Shown here piece by piece: positions 49,415 through 59,126 of a DNA stretch of 64,000 bases. The stretch is from the NCBI GenBank assembly GCA_029257775.1, contig JARIAQ010000019.1, forward strand, positions 62,001 to 126,000, read 5' to 3'. This DNA is from Blautia sp. Its GTDB lineage: Bacteria; Bacillota; Clostridia; Lachnospirales; Lachnospiraceae. The translations under genes and the position numbers were made by a program. The notes under the pieces were generated by a model. It was not told the DNA's origin. It saw nothing but the letters and a program-made list of their open reading frames with translations, and made no database searches. Position 1 is the first letter of the stretch; every line of letters starts with the position of its first letter.

Positions 49415-50246
49415 ATTTCACTCCGAAATCCAGTAACTGACGATCTGCATTTTTTTTACTGGTGAAATGGACTGCATGAAATCCAAGCGCACGTGCTTCG
49501 GCAATATTTTCCATAAAATCATCAATAAATACTGATTTTTGAGGATTAATTTCAAAATCTGTAATCAACTTTTGATAAAATTCTGGTTCTGGTTTTATGC
49601 AGTGTATCTGCCAGGACATATATCCGCCATCGACAAGTTCTAGAAAATCTAATTCTTTTGTACATTGGTCATAGACATATTTAGAAAAATTGGACAAAAT
49701 ATATATTTTATAACCTCTTTTTTTAAAATAACTAAGCCAGTCTTTGGTATAAGGATATATAGAAATAGTTTTTCCAATACTAGCAAAAGTTTCACGAATT
49801 TCTTTTTCGTAATCAGGGGCATTGGAAATGAACCTTTGAAGGAGTTCGTTTTCTGAGAGAACTCCACGATCAGCTTCCTCCCACTCTTTGCTGAGAAAAA
49901 TAGCTTTTGCCACAGCAGCACTAGTCTTTTCGTCATATCCTAATTCTTTTAAGAGTTTCTTCCAGTCATATTTTACAAGCACATTACCAAGATCAAAAAT
50001 CAATGTATCGATTTTTGAAGTTTCCGGAGAAATTTTTGGTATTTCTTCATCTTTTGGGTGAGTCCATTTGTATACCAACATAAAAGCATACAAGAGAACA
50101 GGTATTACCACCGTAGCATAAAGAGATGCCATAAGCATACTGCCTGTTTTAGAATGATCTGTTAGAGATAAAATAAAAGTTAACACGTACATACCTGCTA
50201 AAAGACCAATTCCGATGATTGCAAGAAGTTGTTTTATATTTTTCAC
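49413..50246 (-). CDS. Membrane-anchored HAD-superfamily hydrolase (subfamily IA)
   Basis: Two N-terminal TM segments then DTLIFDLGNVLVKYDW, YILSNFS, KPEPEFYQKLI, VFIDDFMENIAEARALGFHAVHF. Confidence 0.88.
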   Translation of the reverse strand: MKNIKQLLAIIGIGLLAGMYVLTFILSLTDHSKTGSMLMASLYATVVIPVLLYAFMLVYKWTHPKDEEIPKISPETSKIDTLIFDLGNVLVKYDWKKLLKELGYDEKTSAAVAKAIFLSKEWEEADRGVLSENELLQRFISNAPDYEKEIRETFASIGKTISIYPYTKDWLSYFKKRGYKIYILSNFSKYVYDQCTKELDFLELVDGGYMSWQIHCIKPEPEFYQKLITDFEINPQKSVFIDDFMENIAEARALGFHAVHFTSKKNADRQLLDFGVK

Positions 50247-50310
50247 TTCTTAATCTCCCTTACTTAGAATATCTATTGTATTATTATAATGATTTTTGAG
50301 GGTATCGTCA

Positions 50311-51222
50311 ATGTATAATGACAGAATTTTACAATATAACTATGAAACTATGGAGACAGAATTAAAGAATATAGGGGATCAATACAAGGGAAAAATTTGG
50401 ATTGACAGTTTAGGGAAGAGTTTTGATAACAGAGAAATTTATAGAATTATTGTGGGAAACAGAAAGGCAGAAAATAAGATTTTGTTTACAGGAGCAATTC
50501 ATGGAAGAGAATATATGACAGCAAAGTTACTCATAAAACAGACAGAAAAATTTCTCTGCAATAGTTGTGAAAATAAAGCAGTATGTTCTAACAGAGCAGT
50601 ATATGTAATTCCTATGGTAAATCCTGATGGAGTAGCATTAAGTCACAGAGGTGTTGATGGAATAAGAAGTTTGAGGTTAAGGAAAAGAATTTTAGAAATA
50701 AGAGAAAAAGAAATGGGAAAAACAGAAGAAAAGGAATACTTTATGAAGTGGAAAGCGAATGCAAGAGGTGTGGATTTAAATCGAAACTTTGATGCTTTTT
50801 GGGAGAAATATCAGCTAGAAAAAAGAGAACCTGCATCAGAAAAATATAAGGGAGAATATCCAGAGTCAGAATTAGAAACAAGGATTCTTGCAGAATTGAC
50901 AAGGAAAGAAAGATTTTGTGCGACGGTTAGTTACCATTCTTCAGGAGAAGTAGTTTACTGGGATTTTGGGCAAAAGGGAAAATTACGAAAAGAGACGAAG
51001 ATGTTTGCAGAGCGAATAGGAAATGTAACAGGATATGAACTCGTAGAGGGGTGGGATAAAACTGATCCTGCAGGATATAAAGATTGGGCATTATTAAAAA
51101 TGCATATTCCCAGTGTTACTGTTGAAATAGGGAAAGGAAAATCTCCTCTGTATGCAAGTGAATTTCCTGAAATATGGGAAAAAAATAAAAATGTGTGGGA
51201 AAATATTTATGACGTTATGTAG
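50311..51222 (+). CDS. M14-family zinc carboxypeptidase
   Basis: ILFTGAIHGREYMTAKLL (HxxE), RGVDLNRNFDAFW, CATVSYHSSGEVVYWD, HIPSVTVEIGKGKSP; no obvious signal peptide. Confidence 0.88.
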   Translation: MYNDRILQYNYETMETELKNIGDQYKGKIWIDSLGKSFDNREIYRIIVGNRKAENKILFTGAIHGREYMTAKLLIKQTEKFLCNSCENKAVCSNRAVYVIPMVNPDGVALSHRGVDGIRSLRLRKRILEIREKEMGKTEEKEYFMKWKANARGVDLNRNFDAFWEKYQLEKREPASEKYKGEYPESELETRILAELTRKERFCATVSYHSSGEVVYWDFGQKGKLRKETKMFAERIGNVTGYELVEGWDKTDPAGYKDWALLKMHIPSVTVEIGKGKSPLYASEFPEIWEKNKNVWENIYDVM

Positions 51223-51424
51223 GAGAATGAGGGTGTTTTGGAACACCCTCAAAAAGGGGAGGATAAAGTATTTCTACTTTTTCTTTTGTTGTCTGCAAGG
51301 AGGGATGCGTTTTTGTATCATCTCCTTGTGGACTATTTGTATTATAGACAGAAATTGAAAAATTATACAAAAATGAAAAGAAAATAAAAATAAAATGAAA
51401 ATAAAGTGAAAACAGAAAAATTTC

Positions 51425-51453
51425 TTTACTTTTCTATAAAATTCTCTTATACT
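51425..51453 (+). promoter_or_regulatory. Promoter of CNNM transporter leader
   Basis: TTTACT (51425-51430), 17 bp, TATACT (51448-51453). Confidence 0.55.
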
Positions 51454-51517
51454 GGCTCTAATATGGCTATGGATATAGTCTGATATAGGATGAAAGAAAG
51501 GAGTACGACACTACACA

Positions 51518-51607
51518 ATGGACGAAGATGACGGTACCAATAAAGATAATTCTTCTGTATATCTGATGTTCCGATGGAAAGGAGCAAGCTTGTATTTGCG
51601 AGAATGA
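51518..51607 (+). CDS. Candidate leader peptide, 29 aa: MDEDDGTNKDNSSVYLMFRWKGASLYLRE
   Basis: ATG-to-TGA micro-ORF in the leader of the CNNM transporter; AGGAG upstream but spacing long (~14 nt); hairpins overlap its end. Confidence 0.35.
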   Translation: MDEDDGTNKDNSSVYLMFRWKGASLYLRE

Positions 51608-51657
51608 TAAATTAGATACAAGTAAATTAATATCAGGTTATTTAGGGAGGAAAAACA

Positions 51658-52989
51658 TTGGGAAGTACAATTATTTTTATGATTTTATTACAGATAATAT
51701 TGATTTTATTAAATGCGGTTTTTGCATGTACAGAAATTGCAGTAATTTCCATGAATGATAATAAAATGGAAAAGATGGCAGAAGCAGGAGACAAAAGAGC
51801 AAAACGACTGGTAAAACTTACAAGTCAGCCGGCACGTTTTCTGGCAACAATTCAGGTAGCAATTACTTTATCAGGTTTTTTGGGAAGTGCTTTTGCTGCA
51901 GAAAACTTTTCTGATGTATTGGTAAAGGGGATTCAAGGATTGGGAATTCATATTCCAACTCAGGTATTAGAATCCGTTTCTGTTATTTTGATTACCATTG
52001 TGTTGTCTTATTTCACACTTGTATTTGGAGAACTTGTTCCAAAGCAGATTGCCATGCGAAAGGCAGAGCCTTTTGCCCTAGGGATTTCTGCTATAATTTC
52101 AGCACTTTCAAAAATTTTTGCGCCGTTAGTGAGTTTTTTAACATTTTCTACCAATTCGGTTTTAAAGCTTTTAGGCATTGATCCAAATAAGGAAGAAGAA
52201 GAGGTTGGAGAAGAAGAAATTCGTATGATGGTAGATGTAGGAACAGAGAAAGGTACTATCGATTGTGAAGAAAGAGAATTCATACAGAATGTATTTGAAT
52301 TTGATGATCTTTCAGCAGAGGATATTGTAACTCATAGAACAGATGTAGTTACATTAGATATGGAAGATGATATGGAAGTATGGAGAGAAACTATTTACAA
52401 TACAAGGTATACGATGTATCCTATTTGTGAAGAAACAGCAGACAAAATTATTGGTGTACTGAATGCAAAAGAATATTTTCGTTTACAGGATAAAAGTCGA
52501 AATTCTGTTATGGAACATGCTGTGAGTCAGCCGTATTTTGTTCCAGATACAGTAAAGGCAGATGTGCTATTTCGAAATATGAAAAAGAAAAAATGTTCTT
52601 TAGCAGTAGTGTTAGATGAATATGGTGGTATGACAGGAATTGTAACGCTAAATGATTTAGTAGAGCAGTTAGTAGGAGAATTAGAAGAAGATGCTTTTTG
52701 TGAAATTGAGCCATTAGAAGGAGGCGCATGGAAGGTTCGTGGAACTGCATTATTAGAAGAAATATCTGAAATTCTTCAAATACCTCTTCCGTGTGAAGAA
52801 TATGATACCTTTAATGGACTTGTATTCCATGCATTGGGAAGTATTCCACAAGATGGTACAGAAATGTCCGTGGAAGTTGGTAAATTATGTATTACGGATA
52901 TGAAAATTCATAATCATAAGGTGGAAAGTGCGGTTATTACGATAAAAGAGGATTCTTTACAGGAAGAATCAACAGAGGAAAGAAAGTAA
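51658..52989 (+). CDS. CNNM/CorC (HlyC) family transporter, DUF21 + CBS + transporter-associated domain
   Basis: TTG start after ggagg; NAVFACTEIAVISMNDNKMEKMAEAGDKRAKRLVKL, FGELVPKQIAMRKAEP, VLDEYGGMTGIVTLNDLVEQLVGELEED, YDTFNGLVFHALGSIP. Confidence 0.95.
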   Translation: MGSTIIFMILLQIILILLNAVFACTEIAVISMNDNKMEKMAEAGDKRAKRLVKLTSQPARFLATIQVAITLSGFLGSAFAAENFSDVLVKGIQGLGIHIPTQVLESVSVILITIVLSYFTLVFGELVPKQIAMRKAEPFALGISAIISALSKIFAPLVSFLTFSTNSVLKLLGIDPNKEEEEVGEEEIRMMVDVGTEKGTIDCEEREFIQNVFEFDDLSAEDIVTHRTDVVTLDMEDDMEVWRETIYNTRYTMYPICEETADKIIGVLNAKEYFRLQDKSRNSVMEHAVSQPYFVPDTVKADVLFRNMKKKKCSLAVVLDEYGGMTGIVTLNDLVEQLVGELEEDAFCEIEPLEGGAWKVRGTALLEEISEILQIPLPCEEYDTFNGLVFHALGSIPQDGTEMSVEVGKLCITDMKIHNHKVESAVITIKEDSLQEESTEERK

Positions 52990-53079
52990 GGATTGAAAAA
53001 AAGCTGAATTTCGTATATACTATATCTGTTGAACCAAAAGGTGAAATATGAAAATAAAAATAAAAGGCAGGTAAGATAC

Positions 53080-53583
53080 ATGGCATTATTACAGGAATGG
53101 AGAGATATGGCATACTCTCAGCAAGCTGACAGAGCACAGCTGCAGAAATTCTGGACAGAGTACTTTTTAATTGAAAAAGGGATTTATGAAAAACTTCTTA
53201 GTAACCCAAATGAAGTTGTAAAAGGTACAGTGAAAGAGCTGGCAGAAAAATTTGATGTAGAATTGATGTCTATGGTAGGTTTCCTTGACGGTATTAATGA
53301 CAGCTTGAAAATTCAGAACCCAATCGAAGAAATGGATGAAAATACAGAAGTTAATTTAGGATATGATTTAGAAACTCTGTATAAAAATATGGTAGATGCA
53401 AAAGCTGACTGGTTATATGAACTTCCACAGTGGAATAACATTTTCTCAGAAGAAAAGAGAAAAGAGTTATATTTGGAACAGAAGAAATCTGGAACAGTTG
53501 TGAAAGGTCCAAAAATTGGTCGTAATGATCCATGTCCATGTGGAAGTGGAAAAAAATATAAACATTGTTGTGGAAGAAAATAA
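53080..53583 (+). CDS. SEC-C motif protein
   Basis: C-terminal [25 protein letters not shown] 53080 after ggcagg. Confidence 0.88.
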   Translation: MALLQEWRDMAYSQQADRAQLQKFWTEYFLIEKGIYEKLLSNPNEVVKGTVKELAEKFDVELMSMVGFLDGINDSLKIQNPIEEMDENTEVNLGYDLETLYKNMVDAKADWLYELPQWNNIFSEEKRKELYLEQKKSGTVVKGPKIGRNDPCPCGSGKKYKHCCGRK

Positions 53584-53597
53584 ATAAGTAATTCATA

Positions 53598-53656
53598 AAC
53601 AGAATTTTTTATCAGATACAGGTCAGGCTGTTTGGTGAAAAATTCTGTTTTTTTAC
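53598..53656 (+). terminator. Terminator
   Basis: aacagaattttt ... aaaaattctgtttttttt. Confidence 0.75.
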
Positions 53657-53687
53657 AAGTATTTGATGAATTATGTTGGAGGGAAAA

Positions 53688-54440
53688 ATGGTATATATTT
53701 GTTTTCTTTTGGGACTAGTTAGCGTTTTATATTTTTTAGGAATTTGGAAAATAACGGGGTTGTCTTCTAAGTTTCCTTTAATATGGCTTTTTATAGCCAG
53801 TTGTTTTTTCTTTGCAGGAGGATTTTTTTATTTAAAAATAGAACTTTCCATAGTATTTCGGATGGCATTGGAGATTCTGGGAGTGGGATTTTTGCTCTTT
53901 TTTGTATGGATAGAATATGGTATTATAAAGGCTATGCATCAAAGGGAAATGAAAAATCTGGATTATATTGTGGTTTTAGGTGCACAGGTACAGGGCAATG
54001 TACCTAGTAAATCTTTACAGTATCGAATTGACCGAGCAGAAAAGTATTTAAGACAAAATGAAAATACAAGGGCTGTTCTTTCAGGTGGAAGAGGGACAGA
54101 TGAAGAAGTTTCAGAGGCTCAATGTATGTTCTTAGAACTTTGTAAAAAAGGGATTGCATCGAATCGCCTATTTTTGGAAGAAAAATCCAAAAATACAGAA
54201 CAGAATATTGCTTTTACCATACCTATTCTTCAACAGAATAGTAAGAAAAATTTTAAAGATTTGAAGGTGGGGATTGTTAGCAATGGCTTTCATATTTATC
54301 GTGGAACTGCCATTGCTCAGAAGAAAATGTGTTGCAAAGTATACGGAATTGCAGCGAAAAATTCTGTTTTTTTGCAGGCGAATTATTTGCTACGAGAATT
54401 TTTTGGTGTGGTAAAAGATCGATGGAAAGGAAATTTGTAA
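53688..54440 (+). CDS. YdcF-like (DUF218) membrane protein
   Basis: TM segments, then LDYIVVLGAQVQGNVPSKSLQYRIDRAEKYLRQNENTRAVLSGGRGTDEEVSEAQCM. Confidence 0.88.
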   Translation: MVYICFLLGLVSVLYFLGIWKITGLSSKFPLIWLFIASCFFFAGGFFYLKIELSIVFRMALEILGVGFLLFFVWIEYGIIKAMHQREMKNLDYIVVLGAQVQGNVPSKSLQYRIDRAEKYLRQNENTRAVLSGGRGTDEEVSEAQCMFLELCKKGIASNRLFLEEKSKNTEQNIAFTIPILQQNSKKNFKDLKVGIVSNGFHIYRGTAIAQKKMCCKVYGIAAKNSVFLQANYLLREFFGVVKDRWKGNL

Positions 54441-54451
54441 CGAAAAAGAGG

Positions 54452-54479
54452 TTGACAAATAAAAGATATAGGATATATT
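54452..54479 (+). promoter_or_regulatory. Promoter of T-box/thrS
   Basis: TTGACA, 16 bp, TATATT. Confidence 0.65.
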
Positions 54480-54499
54480 ATGAAGATATAAAGATAATA

Positions 54500-54745
54500 C
54501 GTTGACGAGACGAGTAAAATGTGGAAAGTCACAGAGAGGAGTGTGTATGCTGAAAGCACTCTGTCATGGAAGCATTTGAAAACTACCTCTGAGTGACCCT
54601 AATCCGGTCCGGTGATTCCGTTATCATCCAATGAAGTGGTTAGTAAAGCATTAGCTTTTAACAAAAAGGGTGGAACCGCGGATAATTGAGAGAATCATCC
54701 GTCCCTTGCAGTCAGAAACAGGCAGCAGGGGACGGAGTTTTTTTA
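54500..54745 (+). promoter_or_regulatory. T-box leader (threonine-specific) with terminator
   Basis: T-box AGGGTGGAACCGCG at 54667-54680; AGAGAGG and GCTGAAAGC in Stem I; candidate specifier in actacctctgag (ACC/ACT); terminator ccgtcccttgc/gcaggggacgg-T7 at 54699-54744. Confidence 0.93.
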
Positions 54746-54793
54746 TGTATTTTAAGGACTTTTTTCCTGCAAAAGAAAGAGAGGAGAATAGAG

Positions 54794-56770
54794 ATGATTA
54801 TTACATTAAAAGATGGTTCAAAAAAAGAGTATTCAAAGAACAAATCTGTATATGAAATTGCAATGGATATTAGTGATGGTCTGGCAAGAGCAGCTTGTGC
54901 AGGCGAAGTTGATGGAGAAGTTGTAGATTTAAGAACAGAGATTTCTAAGGATTGCGAATTAAATATTTTAACTGCTAACGACGAAAAAGGTTTGGCGGCT
55001 TTACGTCATACAGCTTCTCATATCCTGGCAGAAGCTGTAAAAAATTTATATCCAGAAGCCAAATTGGCAATAGGACCTTCTATTGATACTGGATTTTATT
55101 ATGATTTTGACCACGAATCTTTTAGCCGTGAAGAGTTAGATGCACTGGAAAAAGAGATGAAGAAAATTATTAAAAAAGGTGCAAAAATTGAGCGTTATAC
55201 CATGACAAGAGAAGATGCGATTAAGTTCATGGAAGAAAAGGGTGAAGATTACAAGGTAGAATTAATTCAGGATTTACCGGAAGGAGAAGAAATTTCTTTT
55301 TATTCACAAGGAGATTTTGTGGATTTATGTGCGGGACCTCATTTAATGAGTACAAAAGGAGTAAAAGCATTTAAATTAATTTCTTCTTCAGGTGCTTACT
55401 GGAGAGGTGATGAAAAGAACAAGATGCTGTCTCGTATCTATGGTACAGCATTTAGCAAAAAAGATGAGTTAAATGAATATTTAGAACAACTAGAAGAAGC
55501 AAAGAAAAGAGACCATAATAAATTAGGACGTGAAATGGGATTATTTACAACAGTTGATGTTATTGGACAGGGATTACCTCTTTTAATGCCTAAAGGTGTG
55601 ATCATGTTAAAAGAACTTCAAAGATGGGTTGAAGACTTGGAAGACAATGAATGGGGATATGTTCGTACAAAAACACCATTGATGGCAAAAAGTGATTTGT
55701 ATAAGATTTCAGGTCATTGGGATCATTATAAAGAGGGTATGTTTGTTCTTGGTGATGAAGAAACAGACAAAGAAGTTTTTGCTCTTCGTCCTATGACTTG
55801 TCCATTCCAGTATTATGTATACAAAGCAAATCAGCATTCTTATAGAGAACTGCCCATTCGTTATGGCGAAACTTCTACTTTATTTAGAAATGAAGATTCT
55901 GGTGAAATGCATGGACTTACAAGAGTTCGTCAATTCACAATTTCTGAGGGGCATCTAATTGTAAGACCGGATCAAATGGTGGAAGAATTTAAAGGTTGTC
56001 TTGCTTTAGCAAAACATTGTCTGGAAACATTAGGCGTAGAAGAAGATGTTACTTATCACTTATCAAAATGGGACCCAGAAAATAAGGAAAAATATATTGG
56101 AGATCCAGAAGTCTGGGAAGAAACAGAGTCACATATCAGAAACATTCTGACAGAGCTAGGTATTCCTTTTGTGGAAGATGTAGGAGAAGCAGCTTTCTAT
56201 GGACCCAAGGTAGATATCAATGCTAAGAATGTATACGGAAAAGAAGATACGATGATTACGGTTCAATGGGATGCACTTTTAGCAGAACAATTTGATATGT
56301 ATTATATTGATGAAAATGGTGATAAGAAACGTCCGTATATTATTCACAGAACAGCAATGGGCTGCTATGAAAGAACACTGGCATGGCTTATTGAAAAATA
56401 TGCCGGTTTATTCCCTACATGGCTTTGTCCAGAACAGGTTCGTGTACTTCCTATTTCTGAAAAATATGGAGATTATGCAAATGAGGTTCAGAAACAGTTA
56501 AAAGCTAATGGAATTCGCTCCAGTGTTGATAATCGTTCTGAAAAAATTGGATACAAAATCAGAGAGGCTCGACTTGAAAAAGTTCCTTATATGTTGGTTG
56601 TAGGTGCAAAAGAGGAAGAAGATAAGGTAGTGTCTGTAAGAAGTCGTTATTTAGGTGATGAGGGACAGAAACCATTATCTGAGTTTATCGATGCTATTTG
56701 TAAGGAGATTCGTACAAAAGAAATTCGTAAAATTGAGGTAGATGCTCAAGGAAAAAGAATTGAAAAATAA
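54794..56770 (+). CDS. thrS: Threonyl-tRNA synthetase
   Basis: MIITLKDGSKKEYSKNKSVYEIAMDIS (TGS), LRHTASHILAEAVKNLYP, MTCPFQYYVYK, RYGETSTLFRNEDSGEMHGLTRVRQFT; ATG refined from 54686. Confidence 0.98.
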   Translation: MIITLKDGSKKEYSKNKSVYEIAMDISDGLARAACAGEVDGEVVDLRTEISKDCELNILTANDEKGLAALRHTASHILAEAVKNLYPEAKLAIGPSIDTGFYYDFDHESFSREELDALEKEMKKIIKKGAKIERYTMTREDAIKFMEEKGEDYKVELIQDLPEGEEISFYSQGDFVDLCAGPHLMSTKGVKAFKLISSSGAYWRGDEKNKMLSRIYGTAFSKKDELNEYLEQLEEAKKRDHNKLGREMGLFTTVDVIGQGLPLLMPKGVIMLKELQRWVEDLEDNEWGYVRTKTPLMAKSDLYKISGHWDHYKEGMFVLGDEETDKEVFALRPMTCPFQYYVYKANQHSYRELPIRYGETSTLFRNEDSGEMHGLTRVRQFTISEGHLIVRPDQMVEEFKGCLALAKHCLETLGVEEDVTYHLSKWDPENKEKYIGDPEVWEETESHIRNILTELGIPFVEDVGEAAFYGPKVDINAKNVYGKEDTMITVQWDALLAEQFDMYYIDENGDKKRPYIIHRTAMGCYERTLAWLIEKYAGLFPTWLCPEQVRVLPISEKYGDYANEVQKQLKANGIRSSVDNRSEKIGYKIREARLEKVPYMLVVGAKEEEDKVVSVRSRYLGDEGQKPLSEFIDAICKEIRTKEIRKIEVDAQGKRIEK

Positions 56771-56832
56771 GTATAGAATGGCGGAAAAGGATAATACTAT
56801 CACTGATCAATTATAATTCAGGAGGTAGGACA

Positions 56833-57144
56833 ATGCCATTATTAAATTGTACTGTTAAAAACTGTTTGTATAACAAAGATGAGTATTGTGCAAAAGATGA
56901 TATTCTGGTAGATGGAAGAACAGCAAAGAAATCTGAGGGAACATCTTGTAAAAGTTTTGTAGAAAGAAAAGAAAGTGCAAGTAACTGTTGCGGTTGTGCA
57001 ACACCTCATGTTGAAGTAGAATGTAAAGCCTGTGATTGTACTTTTAACAAAGATGAAAGATGTGATGCAGAAAAAGTTACTATTGCAGGAAGAAATGCAT
57101 GCAAATGTTCAGATACAGAATGTGGAAGCTTCTGTGCAAAATAA
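56833..57144 (+). CDS. Small Cys-rich protein, tandem DUF1540-like repeats
   Basis: LNCTVKNCLYNKDEYCAKDDILVDGRTAKKSEGTSCKSF and VECKACDCTFNKDERCDAEKVTIAGRNACKCSDTECGSF. Confidence 0.87.
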   Translation: MPLLNCTVKNCLYNKDEYCAKDDILVDGRTAKKSEGTSCKSFVERKESASNCCGCATPHVEVECKACDCTFNKDERCDAEKVTIAGRNACKCSDTECGSFCAK

Positions 57145-57165
57145 ATAAAACAGCAGAGAATAATA

Positions 57166-57202
57166 AAAAAGCCGATATGGGGAAATTCATATCGGCTTTT
57201 TT
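57166..57202 (+). terminator. Rho-independent terminator
   Basis: aaaaaagccgatatg...catatcggctttttt. Confidence 0.9.
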
Positions 57203-57235
57203 GCTGAATAAGGGATCTTTAAGCCATCAAATACT

Positions 57236-57264
57236 TTGCAAATTTGTGAAAAGTATGTTATGCT
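57236..57264 (+). promoter_or_regulatory. Promoter upstream of rho
   Basis: TTGCAA (57236-57241), 17 bp, TATGCT (57259-57264). Confidence 0.6.
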
Positions 57265-57382
57265 AAAGATGTATCTGTATAGATTTAAAATAATTCAAGA
57301 CTTTAGATCATGTCGATTCAGACAAATTATTTCCAATAACTGATAATTGAAGAAAGGTTATAAATTTAGAAAGGAATGTAGA

Positions 57383-58738
57383 ATGAGAGAAAAATATGAA
57401 TCCCTGTCACTTGGAATGTTAAAGGAAGTGGCAAAAGCCAGAGGCTTAAAAGGAATTTCAACATTGAAAAAAAGTGAACTGGTAGAGCGTATGGTAGAGG
57501 AAGACGAGAAAGAAAAACATATGGAAAATAAAAGGCTTGAGGCGAAGGAAGCAGAGAATAAAAACGAGGAAACAAAAAATTCTAAACCGCCTATGGAGCA
57601 GTCTGAATTAGATAGTGGTATTACAGTAAAAGGAATTTTAGAAGTATTGCCTGATGGTTATGGATTTATCCGTAGTGATAATTATTTGCCAGGAGAGAAT
57701 GATGTGTATGTATCTCCTTCCCAAATTCGTCGCTTCAATCTGAAAACAGGAGATATTTTAAAAGGAAATACAAGAGTTAAAAGCCAAAATGAGAAATTTT
57801 CAGCACTTTTATATGTTACTCATATTAATGATATAAAAGCAAATGAAATGCGTCGTATGAATTTTGAAGATATGACACCGATTTTTCCCAATGAACGCCT
57901 GCATTTAGAACGTTCAGGTGGAAGCATGGCTATGCGTATTACAGATTTAGTAAGCCCTATCGGAAAGGGACAAAGAGGAATGATTGTGTCACCTCCAAAA
58001 GCAGGTAAAACAACACTTTTAAAGGATGCAGCAAAATCTATATTAAAAAATAATCCAGAAATGCATTTAATTATTCTTTTAATTGATGAACGTCCGGAGG
58101 AAGTGACAGACATAAAAGAGGCAATTCAAGGAAAAAATGTAGAAATTATCTATTCTACTTTTGATGAGCTGCCAGAGCATCATAAACGTGTCTCCGAAAT
58201 GACTATTGAAAGAGCAAAGCGTTTAGTAGAACATAAGAAAGATGTTACAATTTTTATAGATAGTATTACCAGATTGGCAAGAGCTTATAATCTTACAGTG
58301 CCGCCAAGTGGACGTACTTTATCTGGTGGACTTGATCCTGCAGCGCTACATATGCCAAAACGCTTTTTTGGTGCTGCAAGAAATATGAGAGAAGGCGGAA
58401 GCTTGACTATTCTTGCAACGGCTCTTGTAGATACTGGTAGTAAGATGGATGATGTTGTATATGAAGAATTTAAAGGAACGGGAAATATGGAACTGGTTTT
58501 AGATAGAAAGCTTCAGGAAAAACGAGTTTTTCCTGCTATAGACATTGCGAAATCAGGGACAAGACGTGAAGATTTGCTTTTAAGTGAAGAGGAGCAGGAA
58601 GCTGTGGATATTATGCGTAAAGCATTAAATGGGATGAAGAGCGAAGAAGCAATAGAAAATATCTTGAATATGTTCACAAGAACAAAAGATAATTCTGAAT
58701 TTGTTCAGGTAATTAAGAAACAGAGAATTCTTTCATAA
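57383..58738 (+). CDS. rho: Transcription termination factor Rho
   Basis: Rho N-domain [94 protein letters not shown]. Confidence 0.98.
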   Translation: MREKYESLSLGMLKEVAKARGLKGISTLKKSELVERMVEEDEKEKHMENKRLEAKEAENKNEETKNSKPPMEQSELDSGITVKGILEVLPDGYGFIRSDNYLPGENDVYVSPSQIRRFNLKTGDILKGNTRVKSQNEKFSALLYVTHINDIKANEMRRMNFEDMTPIFPNERLHLERSGGSMAMRITDLVSPIGKGQRGMIVSPPKAGKTTLLKDAAKSILKNNPEMHLIILLIDERPEEVTDIKEAIQGKNVEIIYSTFDELPEHHKRVSEMTIERAKRLVEHKKDVTIFIDSITRLARAYNLTVPPSGRTLSGGLDPAALHMPKRFFGAARNMREGGSLTILATALVDTGSKMDDVVYEEFKGTGNMELVLDRKLQEKRVFPAIDIAKSGTRREDLLLSEEEQEAVDIMRKALNGMKSEEAIENILNMFTRTKDNSEFVQVIKKQRILS

Positions 58739-58764
58739 AGAATAGAGGATTTCGGGAATAATAC

Positions 58765-58793
58765 TTGCAATTATTATGAGAATATGATATACT
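58765..58793 (+). promoter_or_regulatory. Promoter of rpmE
   Basis: TTGCAA (58765-58770), 17 bp, TATACT (58788-58793). Confidence 0.7.
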
Positions 58794-58864
58794 GCAAAAG
58801 CTGTTTGAATTTGAAAACGCAATAAAACAATATAAATAATAAAAATATATAAGAGGTGAATAAA

Positions 58865-59068
58865 ATGAGAGAAGGAATCCATCCAAATTATCAGGAATGT
58901 ACAGTAACATGCAACTGTGGAAATACATTTAAGACAGGTTCTACAAAGTCTGAACTTCGTGTGGAAGTTTGTTCTAAATGTCATCCTTTCTATACAGGAC
59001 AGCAGAAAGCTGCACAGGCTCGCGGACGTATTGATAAATTTAATAAGAAATACGGCATGAATAAATAA
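58865..59068 (+). CDS. rpmE: 50S ribosomal protein L31 (zinc-binding, CxC...CxxC type)
   Basis: [48 protein letters not shown]. Confidence 0.97.
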   Translation: MREGIHPNYQECTVTCNCGNTFKTGSTKSELRVEVCSKCHPFYTGQQKAAQARGRIDKFNKKYGMNK

Positions 59069-59076
59069 GAGGTAGG

Positions 59077-59111
59077 AGAGGCTGAGGTTTTATAACTTCA
59101 GCCTCTTATTG
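59077..59111 (+). terminator. Hairpin terminator after rpmE
   Basis: agaggctgaggtt / aacttcagcctct, weak T tract. Confidence 0.6.
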
Positions 59112-59126
59112 TGTTTGGAGGAAAAC

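Noticed and set aside
51229-51250. gagggtgtt-ttgg-aacaccctc hairpin after the M14 peptidase gene
   Set aside because: Strong stem but followed by A/G rather than T residues; not called as a canonical terminator.
51454-51657. M-box or yybP-ykoY riboswitch before the CNNM transporter
   Set aside because: Did not see the conserved sequence cores I associate with these classes; reported as an unassigned leader instead.
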